A stretch of 20,513 nt of DNA from Paludibacteraceae bacterium (GTDB lineage Bacteria; Bacteroidota; Bacteroidia; Bacteroidales; Paludibacteraceae): the NCBI GenBank assembly GCA_017542915.1, contig JAFXWI010000028.1, positions 1 through 20,513 on the forward strand, given 5' to 3'. Below are positions 1 through 8,169 of the stretch, in pieces. Numbering within the stretch: position 1 is the stretch's first letter; every line of letters begins with the position of its first letter. Position numbers and translations under genes: made by a program. The notes beneath the pieces were generated by a model that worked only from the letters and a program-made list of their open reading frames with translations, was not told the DNA's origin and ran no database searches.

Positions 1-2703
1 CTTGAGGAGCACCTTATCGGTAGTCTCTAAGACCAGACCTTTCGGGTTAGCGGCGGATACAAGGGTCATATCTTCCGCCAACGGCATTCCGTTCTCAGCC
101 GAGGTAACGGCTGTCGGGTTGCTGGTATAACGATAGTCGCCGACAGAAGCCACACCGGTCAAGGTGAAGTACGTACCCATCTTGACAGATACAGCAGCCT
201 CACCGCCGAAATAACGTTTGTCGATGCCTGTGATCGCCTGATTGACGAACGTACGAGCATCATCGTCGTAGTAACCGTTGAGCTCGGTTCCGTTCCAAGA
301 CTGCGTAAAGAATCCGGTGATACGACCACGAACGATCGGATAGTTGAACTCGTACGTGAGATCCGCAGAAACGACTTTCTCGGATGCTGCGAAGAAGTCT
401 TTGAGGTTCTTTGCCTTGTCGTGCTTGTAGATATTCTCTACCACGCGGTCGTGTATACGTTGCGAGATATAGGCATCGCGTGCGTACGGAGCACGGGTCT
501 CAGCCAATGCGTTTACTTTGATACGGTTACGACCATTGATCTTATAGGTCACACCGAGTTTGAAGGCGGGATCGAGGAAATGGTGTTCTTCGCCGTATAA
601 CATATTACCGGCTTTTACTGACTTACCATTGGAGAGTTTGTTAAACGCATCGTGTCCCATGTATTTCCAATGGTTATCGGTGCCTTTTTCCTCATCTGTT
701 CTCATAGCGAGAGTAGTGAGATACCATGCACGACCATTGAACATGTTGGTGGTTCGTTGCATAGCGGAGTAGTTGAGAGCCAGCGCATAGTAGAGATCCA
801 CTTCGTTGAAATTCCATTCGTTCTGGAACCAAGCCTTCATATAGCCCAAGTTCATTTGGTAATCGTAACCGAAATGGCGTTTTTTGTTCGTAATGAACTC
901 GTCGTAACCTTCGCGAACCTCGTTTTTGCGAACAAGATCAATCTCTTCCTGTGTGAAGCCACCGTTGGAAGCCATCTCTTTGAGGTCACGCTCTGCGAAG
1001 GCGTCGATGTCGATCCACTGTTTAGCGCCGAGCAGGTCATCGATGGTCTTGTAGTGGATACCTTGTGAGAACTTACCCTCTACGCCCAAGGTCATCTTGA
1101 GATGGTCGTATTTGGTGTTCACGTAGTTGAAAGAAGCGGATGCCTCTTGCAGGTCGTTATGACGACGCTCCAAGAAATAACGAGCAGCTCCATTGGGGTT
1201 CGTGTGGTTGTTGGCGTAGTTAGCCGCATAGATATTATCCCAATTGATCTGGGTGGTGTTGTTATCACGCGCTTTCCAGAGATCTACGAGATGGTTGTAT
1301 TGCTCCTTATTGATAGACGGACCGATGAGGTTACCATCGTTTCCTTCAAAAGCATTCGAAGCAGCAAACGGATTGCCGTTCATATCCTCGCCGATGAACA
1401 GACCCCACGGATAGTGGTTACCTTTCTCGTCGAAGAGCTGTCCGGCAGAAGTAGTCTCGTTCGGGTTCGCGATCTGACCGTCCCACATAGCGGAAGGCAG
1501 GTTGCGGTAGTAGTCAGGACGGGGATCCGGAGCGTTGTAGAAGTTGAGGGCAGAGTTGGAGTAGAGCGAGTAGTGGTAACCCACAGCCGCTTTGATCTTC
1601 TGCGCATCGTCGATCTTGAACTCAAAAGCGGCGATGAGGGTCGGGTCATAGGACTTGACGATGCGGCTGTTACGCACCTTGCCGTTCTGGTAGCCCCAAT
1701 AGGGGTTGTAGTTGTTCGAACCGGTGAGGTCGTACACCTCCTGCGTCACGGCTGCGTTCTGACCACGCTCGGTGGGAGCACCAAAAGTAATCAGTTTGAG
1801 GCGTGCTCTATCCCAGATCTTCTCTGCGGAAACGAAGTAACCGAGTGAGTAGTACTTGATACCTTCTCCGATGATACCTTTGTTGTCGATATACGGAGAG
1901 AAGCGGTACGCGAGTTGTGCTACTACAGCCCATCCGTTCTTCATGACGCCGGAAGCGTACGTAGCGTTCAGACGCACTTTGTAGTTACGGTTCGTACCGG
2001 CAGCTCCGACTTTCCAACCCTGTGCATAACGGCTTGCTCCCATGAGGTAGTTGGTCGATTGACCGATACCACCGAAGGTGAAGTTGGTAGCCTCCATGGG
2101 GTTGAGTACCTCTTTGTAGCGGCTTGCATCGTTCAGACCTCCCATAGCGGAGTAGTTGAAGTTACCGCGTTCCTGCGAGTTAAAGGGCAGACCCTCGATG
2201 TAGTAGTTCTCAACGTTCGACTGATAACCACGTTTGCGGTAACGCGCTGTGGACCAAGCGAACGAGGTGGTGGAGTTGAAGACATCGGTAGAAGCCGAAG
2301 CCGATGAAGATTGTGCTTGTGAGCGTCCTTCATCGTCGCTCATCTCCTCTTCGGTCAGGTTGAGAAGGATCTCTCCCTGCGTCTGCGAGACGATGTCCTG
2401 CTGCAAGGTGATAGCAGCCAGCTCGTTCACCTGATCGGCTTTGAGGTTGATCAACTCCAGACCGGTTACGTAACCGTCTGCTTCAATAACCACCTCTTCG
2501 TCCATCGACTCCAAGTAGAGTAGTGAGAACTCACCGGAAGCGTTGGTCGTTGTAGAGATGTTCTGGTTTGCCAATGTGATCTTGGCTCCCACGATAGGAG
2601 TCTGAGTTGCCTCGTCGATCACACGACCCTTGAGCGATGTCTGTGCCAACGCAGCGATGCTGAGCGTCAGCATAAACACCAGTGATAAGAGTTTGTTTCT
2701 CAT
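1..2703 (-). CDS. TonB-dependent outer-membrane receptor, C-terminus cut by window edge
   Basis: This is an open frame of 901 codons without a stop, running off the left edge. The ATG at 2703 begins a signal peptide (MRNKLLSLVFMLTLSIAALA, cleavage near AQ). Residues 22-102 look like a carboxypeptidase-regulatory-like beta-sandwich (LKGRVIDEATQTPIVGA, then ASGEFSLL), as in SusC/RagA and Oar-like receptors. A linker of about 40 residues rich in acidic residues, Ser and Ala follows (117-140). A plug-like segment starts near 148 (RYRKRGYQSNVENYYIEGLP), and the rest has the aromatic, alternating pattern of a 22-strand barrel. I find no convincing TonB box of the DEVVVVGYG kind. Family knowledge says such proteins import large nutrients with energy from TonB. 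No SusD partner is visible, but sequence beyond position 1 is missing, so the substrate is unknown. The gene lies 80 bp after asnS, separated by an octamer array. Confidence 0.88.
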   Translation of the reverse strand, partial: MRNKLLSLVFMLTLSIAALAQTSLKGRVIDEATQTPIVGAKITLANQNISTTTNASGEFSLLYLESMDEEVVIEADGYVTGLELINLKADQVNELAAITLQQDIVSQTQGEILLNLTEEEMSDDEGRSQAQSSSASASTDVFNSTTSFAWSTARYRKRGYQSNVENYYIEGLPFNSQERGNFNYSAMGGLNDASRYKEVLNPMEATNFTFGGIGQSTNYLMGASRYAQGWKVGAAGTNRNYKVRLNATYASGVMKNGWAVVAQLAYRFSPYIDNKGIIGEGIKYYSLGYFVSAEKIWDRARLKLITFGAPTERGQNAAVTQEVYDLTGSNNYNPYWGYQNGKVRNSRIVKSYDPTLIAAFEFKIDDAQKIKAAVGYHYSLYSNSALNFYNAPDPRPDYYRNLPSAMWDGQIANPNETTSAGQLFDEKGNHYPWGLFIGEDMNGNPFAASNAFEGNDGNLIGPSINKEQYNHLVDLWKARDNNTTQINWDNIYAANYANNHTNPNGAARYFLERRHNDLQEASASFNYVNTKYDHLKMTLGVEGKFSQGIHYKTIDDLLGAKQWIDIDAFAERDLKEMASNGGFTQEEIDLVRKNEVREGYDEFITNKKRHFGYDYQMNLGYMKAWFQNEWNFNEVDLYYALALNYSAMQRTTNMFNGRAWYLTTLAMRTDEEKGTDNHWKYMGHDAFNKLSNGKSVKAGNMLYGEEHHFLDPAFKLGVTYKINGRNRIKVNALAETRAPYARDAYISQRIHDRVVENIYKHDKAKNLKDFFAASEKVVSADLTYEFNYPIVRGRITGFFTQSWNGTELNGYYDDDARTFVNQAITGIDKRYFGGEAAVSVKMGTYFTLTGVASVGDYRYTSNPTAVTSAENGMPLAEDMTLVSAANPKGLVLETTDKVLLK

Positions 2704-2742
2704 AACGATTGTTTGTTTATAGTATTAAATTTATTTTGTTTT

Positions 2743-2774
2743 TCGTAATAACGTAATTACGTGATTACGTAATC
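2743..2774. repeat. Four tandem 8-bp units containing two 12-bp palindromes
   Basis: Four consecutive octamers of consensus ACGTAATT fill 2743-2774. Inside them are two abutting perfect 12-bp palindromes, ACGTAATTACGT at 2751-2762 and a second at 2763-2774. In minus-strand RNA a 7-bp stem (ATTACGT pairing with ACGTAAT, 4-nt loop) can form. The array begins 10 bp past the asnS stop and ends about 40 bp before the receptor start. It could be a hairpin between the genes, an operator for the receptor gene, or a neutral repeat. Confidence 0.8.
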
Positions 2775-2783
2775 CTGATTTCC

Positions 2784-4181
2784 TTAGAACTCAGCGCTTT
2801 TCGGAGTACGAGGGAAGGGGATCACATCACGGATGTTCTGCATTCCGGTTACGAAGAGCATGAGACGCTCGAAGCCGAGTCCGAATCCGGCGTGCGGAGC
2901 CGAACCGAAACGACGGGTATCGAGGTACCACCACATATCTTTCATCGGGATATGACGACGCTCGATCTCTTCGTTGAGCAGGTCGAGTGACTCTTCACGC
3001 ACCGAACCGCCGATGATCTCACCGATCTGCGGGAAGAGTACGTCGGTACCCTGAACGGTCTTTCCGTCCTCGTTGATCTTCATATAGAAGGCTTTGATTT
3101 CCTTCGGATAGTCGGTCATGATGACGGGTTTGCCGAAATGCTCCTCTACGAGGAAGCGCTCGTGCTCGGAAGCCAAGTCATCGCCCCAGTTGCAGGGGAA
3201 CTCGAATTTCTTGCCGTTCTTGATCGCCTCTTGGAGGATGTTGATACCCTCTGTATAAGGCAGACGAACGAACTCGGTATCTACTACCGATTGCAGACGA
3301 GCGATGAGGCCTTTGTCCACGAACTGGTTGAGGAACTCGAGGTCATCCATACAATGGTCGAGCGCCCAACGAACGCAGAATTTGATGAAGTCCTCTTCGA
3401 GGTCCATGAGTTCGTCTTTCTGGATAAACGCCACTTCGGGTTCGATCATCCAGAACTCCGCCAAGTGACGCGGAGTGTTGCTGTTCTCGGCACGGAAGGT
3501 CGGACCGAAGGTGTAGATCTTACCGAGCGCCAAAGCTCCAAGTTCGCCTTCGAGCTGTCCGCTGACGGTCAGAGCTGCCATCTTGCCGAAGAAATCATCG
3601 GAATAGTCGATCTGTCCGTCGTCGGTTTTCTTGAGGTTATAGAGGTTCTTGGTCGTCACTTGGAACATCTGACCTGCTCCCTCACAGTCGGAAGCCGTGA
3701 TGAGCGGCGTGTGGAAGTAGAAATAGCCGTGCTCGTGGAAATAGGTGTGGATCGCCATGGCCATGTTATGACGGATGCGGAAAACGGCTCCAAAAGTGTT
3801 GGTACGCGGACGGAGATGTGCGACTGTACGCAGGAACTCCATGCTCAGTCCTTTTTTCTGCAGCGGATATTTCTCGGGATCGGCGGTACCATATACCTCC
3901 AGATCGGTTAACTGGATCTCCACTGCCTGACCTGCTCCTTGGCTCTCCACGAGGATACCTGTAGCGGAGATACAGGAACCGGTAGTTACGGGTTTGAGAC
4001 GCTCTTCGTCAAACTTGGCGAGATCGACGACGATCTGGATGTTCTTGATGGTCGAACCGTCATTGAGGGCAATAAACGATACTTGTTTGTTGCCGCGACG
4101 GCTACGGACCCATCCTCTCACATTGATCTCTGCGCCAAAGTCGGTGCGTTTTAAGGCGTCTATGATTACTGTTCTTTGCAT
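2784..4181 (-). CDS. asnS: Asparaginyl-tRNA synthetase
   Basis: This cytoplasmic class IIb aminoacyl-tRNA synthetase charges tRNA-Asn with asparagine using ATP. It has 465 residues, the usual size for the bacterial enzyme. An N-terminal OB-fold anticodon-binding domain spans about 15-100 ([20 protein letters not shown]). The catalytic core carries class II motif 2 at about 229-250 ([20 protein letters not shown]) and motif 3 at 434-440 (GLGFERL). The C-terminus [15 protein letters not shown] is typical of AsnRS, and the [10 protein letters not shown] signature separates it from AspRS. It starts at ATG 4181, 37 bp downstream of the dnaB stop across an A/T heptamer array. A direct enzyme implies this organism need not rely on tRNA-dependent amidation for Asn-tRNA. 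Confidence 0.97.
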   Translation of the reverse strand: MQRTVIIDALKRTDFGAEINVRGWVRSRRGNKQVSFIALNDGSTIKNIQIVVDLAKFDEERLKPVTTGSCISATGILVESQGAGQAVEIQLTDLEVYGTADPEKYPLQKKGLSMEFLRTVAHLRPRTNTFGAVFRIRHNMAMAIHTYFHEHGYFYFHTPLITASDCEGAGQMFQVTTKNLYNLKKTDDGQIDYSDDFFGKMAALTVSGQLEGELGALALGKIYTFGPTFRAENSNTPRHLAEFWMIEPEVAFIQKDELMDLEEDFIKFCVRWALDHCMDDLEFLNQFVDKGLIARLQSVVDTEFVRLPYTEGINILQEAIKNGKKFEFPCNWGDDLASEHERFLVEEHFGKPVIMTDYPKEIKAFYMKINEDGKTVQGTDVLFPQIGEIIGGSVREESLDLLNEEIERRHIPMKDMWWYLDTRRFGSAPHAGFGLGFERLMLFVTGMQNIRDVIPFPRTPKSAEF

Positions 4182-4189
4182 GTATATAA

Positions 4190-4224
4190 ATTAAAAATTA
4201 AAAATTCAAAATTAAAAATTAAAA
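4190..4224. repeat. Five tandem 7-bp units (ATTAAAA) over the dnaB stop codon
   Basis: Five heptamers follow one another at 4190, 4197, 4204, 4211 and 4218. Four are ATTAAAA and the central one is ATTCAAA. The dnaB stop (TTA on the plus strand, 4219-4221) lies inside the last unit, and asnS starts 9 bp beyond the other end. The array therefore fills most of the dnaB-asnS spacer. It belongs to the set of heptamer arrays seen across this window. Confidence 0.9.
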
Positions 4225-5793
4225 AGCGGGCGCGATGTTCTCGCCTAAGCCGTTATAGGTAGCTCCGTCGGAGTTCATCTGTTGCCCGAAGGAGACGGCG
4301 CCTATGGAGCTGTTCATGCTCGACTGAATGGAGACACTCTCTCCGGATTGCGCCATCGGCATCATCTCATCGGCATCGATCGCTTCGTCCTCGTTCTGGA
4401 ACTTCGCGTATTTACCGCGGAAACGCAGCCAGATGGAGTCGGTAGCACCATTACGGTGTTTAGCGACGATGATCTGTGCCAAACCGCGGAGGTCTTTACC
4501 GGTCTTGTCATCGTTATAGAGGTGGTAGTACTCGGGACGGTGGATGAAGCAGACCATATCGGCATCCTGCTCGATGGCACCGGACTCACGCAGGTCAGAG
4601 AGCTGCGGCGTCTTGCCTTCCACACCCTGACGGGACTCTACACCACGGTTGAGCTGCGAGAGGGCGATGATCGGTATATCCAGCTCTTTTGCCAAGGCTT
4701 TGAGGCTTCGGGAGATGATCGAGACCTCCTGCTCACGGCTGCCGAAGGACGAACCCTGTGCGTTCATGAGCTGCAGGTAGTCGATGATGATCAGCCGGAT
4801 GCCGTGCTCGCGAACGAGCTTACGCGCTTTGGAGCGGAGCTCGAAGATCGAGAGAGAAGGGGTGTCGTCCAAGTAGAGCGGCGCACCTTTCATGATGTTG
4901 ATCTTCGTGTTGAGACGACGAGCGTCTTCTTTGGTCATCTTACCGGTCTTGATCTTATCGCCTTCGAGTTCGCAGACGTTCATGATCAGACGATTGACCA
5001 ACTGTACGTTACTCATCTCCAGCGAGAAGATAGCTACCGGAATCTTACGATCCACGGCTATGTTCTTTGCCATAGAGAGGACGAAAGCGGTCTTACCCAT
5101 AGCAGGACGGGCAGCTATGATGACGAGGTCCGGTGTCTGCCAACCTGATGTGATCTTATCCAAAGCATGGAAGCCCGAGGGGATACCGGAGATGGAACCG
5201 TCGTTCTTGGAAGCTTTCTCCATACGGGCGAATGCTTCTTCGATGACCGGGTCTATCTGCGTGACGTCACGTTTCTGGGAGCGTTGGCTGATCTCGAAGA
5301 TGCCTGCTTCGGCTTCCTGCATGAGTTCGTCGATATCTTGGGTCTCATCAAATCCTTTCTCTTCTATCTGTGCCGCCATGGCGATGAGGTCACGAGCGGT
5401 AGCTTTCTGCGCGATGATCTGCGCATGATAGCGTAAGTGTGCCGCAGACGCCACACGTCTGGTGAGGTCGGCTATATAGACAGCTCCACCGGCTTTCTCG
5501 AGTGTACCGAGGCTACGCATTTTCTCACCCACGGACAGAAGGTCGATGGGTTGATCTTTGCTGGCAAGCTCGCGGATCGCTTCATAGACCAGACGGTTCT
5601 GATCTTTGTAGAAGACCTCCGGACGGAGCAGGTCGGCTACGGAGCCGTACGCATCTTTCTCAATCATGAGCGCACCGAGCACGGAGTCTTCCAACTCCTG
5701 TGCCTGAGGGGGCAGTTTGCCCATCTCGTTCGCGCCCACTTTGATGATGGTGGTCTGCGGGGTTCGTTTGTTATTTTTGTTTGCTACTGCCAT
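4219..5793 (-). CDS. dnaB: Replicative DNA helicase DnaB
   Basis: This is the hexameric ATP-driven helicase that unwinds DNA at the replication fork and recruits primase. The N-terminal DnaB domain is at about 28-130 (LPPQAQELEDSVLGALM). A RecA-like C-terminal ATPase has Walker A at 228-235 (ARPAMGKT), Walker B ending in D338 (IIIDYLQLM), and the downstream ALSQLNRGVESR and LSDLRESGAIEQDAD motifs. No intein interrupts it, and 524 residues is normal for Bacteroidota. The chosen start at 5793 overlaps the end of meaB by 23 bp. A second Met at residue 24 (MGKLPPQ, about 5724) would remove the overlap and is a possible real start. The C-terminal 60 residues are a low-complexity Ser/Met/Gln-rich tail. 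Confidence 0.96.
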   Translation of the reverse strand: MAVANKNNKRTPQTTIIKVGANEMGKLPPQAQELEDSVLGALMIEKDAYGSVADLLRPEVFYKDQNRLVYEAIRELASKDQPIDLLSVGEKMRSLGTLEKAGGAVYIADLTRRVASAAHLRYHAQIIAQKATARDLIAMAAQIEEKGFDETQDIDELMQEAEAGIFEISQRSQKRDVTQIDPVIEEAFARMEKASKNDGSISGIPSGFHALDKITSGWQTPDLVIIAARPAMGKTAFVLSMAKNIAVDRKIPVAIFSLEMSNVQLVNRLIMNVCELEGDKIKTGKMTKEDARRLNTKINIMKGAPLYLDDTPSLSIFELRSKARKLVREHGIRLIIIDYLQLMNAQGSSFGSREQEVSIISRSLKALAKELDIPIIALSQLNRGVESRQGVEGKTPQLSDLRESGAIEQDADMVCFIHRPEYYHLYNDDKTGKDLRGLAQIIVAKHRNGATDSIWLRFRGKYAKFQNEDEAIDADEMMPMAQSGESVSIQSSMNSSIGAVSFGQQMNSDGATYNGLGENIAPAF

Positions 5794-6865
5794 ATGCAGT
5801 CAGTAAGTTATGTGCAGCGATGAAACTGCTTATCTCGTTGTTCAATACTTGTCGTTCCGCTACTTCGATGCGGTGCTCCATGGCTTCGTTCTTATAGAAG
5901 CCGTCAAGGAGGGCTTGGTTGATGGTCTCGTACATCCAGTATTTGGCTTGCTCGGTACGATGGGCGTCGAAATAGCCGTTCTGTTTGGTGAAGGCTATGT
6001 ATTTCTCGATGTTCTCCCACACTTCCATGACGCCCGTATGATCGATAGAGGAGCAGCAGATCGCTTCGGGGCTCCAACCTGACTCAGAGGGCGGAAAGAG
6101 CATGAGAGCGTTCTTGAAGCTCACACGCGCGGCGCGCGCACGTTCTATATTATTACCGTCGCATTTGTTGATAGCTATACCGTCTGCCATCTCCATGATG
6201 CCGCGTTTGATACCCTGTAACTCATCGCCTGTTCCGGTCACTTGGAGGAGCAGGAAATAATCGACCATCGAGTGAGCCGCCGTCTCGGATTGTCCGACGC
6301 CGACGGTCTCCAAGAGGATCGTGTCGAACCCTGCTGCTTCGCAAAGGACGATTGTCTCGCGTGTCTTACGAGCCACACCGCCGAGTGAGCCGGCAGACGG
6401 ACTCGGACGGATGAACGCGTTCGATTTGACGGACAGCTCGTTCATACGGGTCTTATCGCCGAGGATCGATCCTTTGCTGCGTTCGGAGGAGGGGTCTATA
6501 GCGAGTACCGCCAGTTTCTTACCGTGGTCGCAGAGCTCGCTGCCGAGTGCTTCGATGAAGGTCGATTTGCCTGCTCCGGGTACGCCGGTGATGCCCACAC
6601 GGATAGAGTTGCCTGCAAAAGGCAGACAGAGCTCAATCACTTTCTGTGCGATCTCCTGATCTGCCAGCAGGTTGCTCTCAACGAGTGTGACAGCCTGACT
6701 GAGGATCGTCATGTCGCCGCGACGGATGCCCTCGAAATACTCTTCGGGGGTCAGTACTGTCTTCTTGCGGTGGAAAGTGGCATACGGATTGACGGAAGGC
6801 AGGTTTGGAACGCCTGCATTCACCGTCAGTCCTTTATATTCCGCACTATTCTCCGGATGTTCCAT
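5771..6865 (-). CDS. meaB: Methylmalonyl-CoA mutase-associated GTPase MeaB (ArgK family)
   Basis: This P-loop GTPase of the SIMIBI class has 364 residues. Walker A is at 94-101 (GVPGAGKS). It is followed by AIDPSSERSKGSILGDKTRM, the metal and switch segment ETVGVGQSE (186-194), and the base-recognition motif NKCDG (233-237; many family members have NKADG or NKDDG). The SAGSLGGVARKTRE segment is diagnostic for MeaB/ArgK. The protein guards and reloads B12-dependent methylmalonyl-CoA mutase, which feeds succinate-propionate metabolism in Bacteroidales. The mutase genes are not in this window. The start at 6865 is about 120 bp from the DUF1573 stop across two repeat arrays, and its 3' end overlaps dnaB. 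The family assignment is firm; the partner is inferred. Confidence 0.95.
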   Translation of the reverse strand: MEHPENSAEYKGLTVNAGVPNLPSVNPYATFHRKKTVLTPEEYFEGIRRGDMTILSQAVTLVESNLLADQEIAQKVIELCLPFAGNSIRVGITGVPGAGKSTFIEALGSELCDHGKKLAVLAIDPSSERSKGSILGDKTRMNELSVKSNAFIRPSPSAGSLGGVARKTRETIVLCEAAGFDTILLETVGVGQSETAAHSMVDYFLLLQVTGTGDELQGIKRGIMEMADGIAINKCDGNNIERARAARVSFKNALMLFPPSESGWSPEAICCSSIDHTGVMEVWENIEKYIAFTKQNGYFDAHRTEQAKYWMYETINQALLDGFYKNEAMEHRIEVAERQVLNNEISSFIAAHNLLTAYGSSKQK

Positions 6866-6878
6866 AGTTGTTAATTTT

Positions 6879-6924
6879 AGACCGCTTCGCTGAAGGAGTA
6901 AAGACCGCTTCGCTAAAGGACAAA
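6879..6924. repeat. Tandem 23-bp duplication upstream of meaB
   Basis: A 23-bp unit beginning AGACCGCTTCGCT occurs twice in a row (6879-6901 and 6902-6924), with a few differences. It lies 14 bp upstream of the meaB start and may sit in its 5' leader. A rough echo with the words GCTGCGCTG and TTAGACC occurs near 8112-8127. Confidence 0.8.
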
Positions 6925-6953
6925 AGACTTGTCACTTTCGGTCGGATCATTTT

Positions 6954-6988
6954 TGTCCATTGTCCATTGTCCTTTGTCCATTGTCCAT
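6954..6988. repeat. Five tandem 7-bp units (TGTCCAT) ending at the DUF1573 stop
   Basis: Heptamers start at 6954, 6961, 6968, 6975 and 6982. Four are TGTCCAT and the middle one is TGTCCTT. The last base of the array (6988) is the first plus-strand base of the DUF1573 stop codon. A lone copy, TGTCCATTA, occurs at 19150-19158 just after the SusD gene. Confidence 0.92.
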
Positions 6989-8067
6989 TATTCTACGACC
7001 CAATAAACGGTTACTTGTTTCTTGGAGTGCTCGTAGTCATTGTTGATGATCTGCAGGTGACGGCTGTAAGCACCGGGCTCCAACTCTTTGGCGTTGATCT
7101 CTACCGTCACAGCGCCTTTCTTACCCGATTTGATGGGTTTCGGAGTTTTGATACGGAGGTTGCTATCATCACAATATACACGGTGTACCTCCAGCGGCTT
7201 AACACCGGTGTTCTTGATCGGGAACGAAGTTTTGAGGGTCTTGCCTGCAGCTACTTTACCGAGGTCGATCTCATTCGGGATCTCGATGATCGGAGCCTGC
7301 TGTTTGTCTTCGGGAGTGAGGGCGCTGAAGTCCTCAACGATCTCGGCTTTGATGATCAGTTTATAGGTCTCGCTGATCTCTTTCTTTCCGTCCACTACGA
7401 CGTAAGCGTAAGCCTCTACCGGTCCGTAGAGCTTGGTGTTACGGGTGTCGATAGCGAAGATGAACTTACCGATCTCGTTGGGTTTCGGGGCAGCGAGAGA
7501 AGCTTGACTGATGAGATATGCGTCAGCGTCGTTGGTAGCGAGTTCAACAGCGTGCTCCTCTTTGGTGAGGTTAGCGTATTCGAGTTCGCCGTTCTTGGTC
7601 TCACCTTTCTTGATGACGCCGAGATCGAGGGTCTTGGTCTTCATGCTCAGCGCACCCACAGCTATGGTATAGCGGTTAACGGGTTTAGCCTGCTTCGGGA
7701 TGACCTCACCTTTGATGAACACTTTCTTGGTAGCCTCGCTGGCATTGGAAGTGATGGTGACGGTTTTCTGGAAACGACCCGGACGTCCGTTGGGGTTATA
7801 GGTCACGGTGATGGAACCGCTCTGACCGGGCTCTACCGGCTCTTTGGTCCATGTCGGGGTGGTACATCCGCAGCTCGCACGTACGTTGCTCAGTACGAGC
7901 GGAGCCATTCCTTCGTTCTTGAAATTGAATACTACAGACACGCGTCCGTCCTCTTCGTGGATCTTACCGAAGTCATGTTCGGTTTTCTCGAAGGTGATTA
8001 CCGGATTCTGTGCCATCATGGCTACTGCAACCAGAGCCATGCAGAGAGTACTAAAAATCTTTTTCAT
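6988..8067 (-). CDS. Secreted DUF1573 protein with three Ig-like domains
   Basis: The protein has 359 residues with a Sec signal peptide (MKKIFSTLCMALVAVAMMAQ). The first domain (about 22-123) is a DUF1573 module with its signature HDFGKI at 31-36 and SCGCTTPTW at 65-73. The rest is similar beta-sandwich material: one domain at about 130-240 (LDLGVIKKGE) and one at about 258-358 (IDLGKVAAGKTLKTSFPIKN). Such domains resemble the ASPM/SPD-2/hydin Ig-like fold and are common in periplasmic or surface proteins of Bacteroidota. Their role is not established. There is no lipobox, so it is probably periplasmic. It follows rel by 102 bp and precedes meaB by about 120 bp. The cysteines of SCGC suggest a disulfide or metal site, which is inference. 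Confidence 0.88.
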   Translation of the reverse strand: MKKIFSTLCMALVAVAMMAQNPVITFEKTEHDFGKIHEEDGRVSVVFNFKNEGMAPLVLSNVRASCGCTTPTWTKEPVEPGQSGSITVTYNPNGRPGRFQKTVTITSNASEATKKVFIKGEVIPKQAKPVNRYTIAVGALSMKTKTLDLGVIKKGETKNGELEYANLTKEEHAVELATNDADAYLISQASLAAPKPNEIGKFIFAIDTRNTKLYGPVEAYAYVVVDGKKEISETYKLIIKAEIVEDFSALTPEDKQQAPIIEIPNEIDLGKVAAGKTLKTSFPIKNTGVKPLEVHRVYCDDSNLRIKTPKPIKSGKKGAVTVEINAKELEPGAYSRHLQIINNDYEHSKKQVTVYWVVE

Positions 8068-8139
8068 ATGCTTTGTTTTTGTTGTTTTATAAAATGTGCA
8101 ATTTTATGCCCGCTGCGCTGTTAGACCAACGACCAACGC

Positions 8140-8167
8140 TTTCGACTTTCGACTTTTGACTTTCGAC
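8140..8167. repeat. Four tandem 7-bp units (TTTCGAC) next to the rel stop
   Basis: Units start at 8140, 8147, 8154 and 8161. Three are TTTCGAC and one is TTTTGAC. The rel stop codon begins 2 bp later, at 8170. A further two-copy heptamer, GACCAAC, lies at 8124-8137. The array shares an exact 21-bp stretch, in inverted orientation, with the array inside the SusD gene at 17363-17383. Confidence 0.9.
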
Positions 8168-8169
8168 TA

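Noticed and set aside
1102..1848. Plus-strand open frame of 248 codons in the left-edge region
   Set aside because: It is antisense to the TonB-dependent receptor, whose frame is open for all 901 codons to the edge and has the expected domains.
4282..5148. Plus-strand open frame opposite dnaB
   Set aside because: DnaB is certain on the other strand; the frame is open because of codon bias and shows no protein family features.
6868..8124. Long plus-strand open frame of 418 codons opposite the DUF1573 gene
   Set aside because: It is antisense to a gene with a clear signal peptide and conserved motifs, has no recognizable domain, and runs through two repeat arrays.
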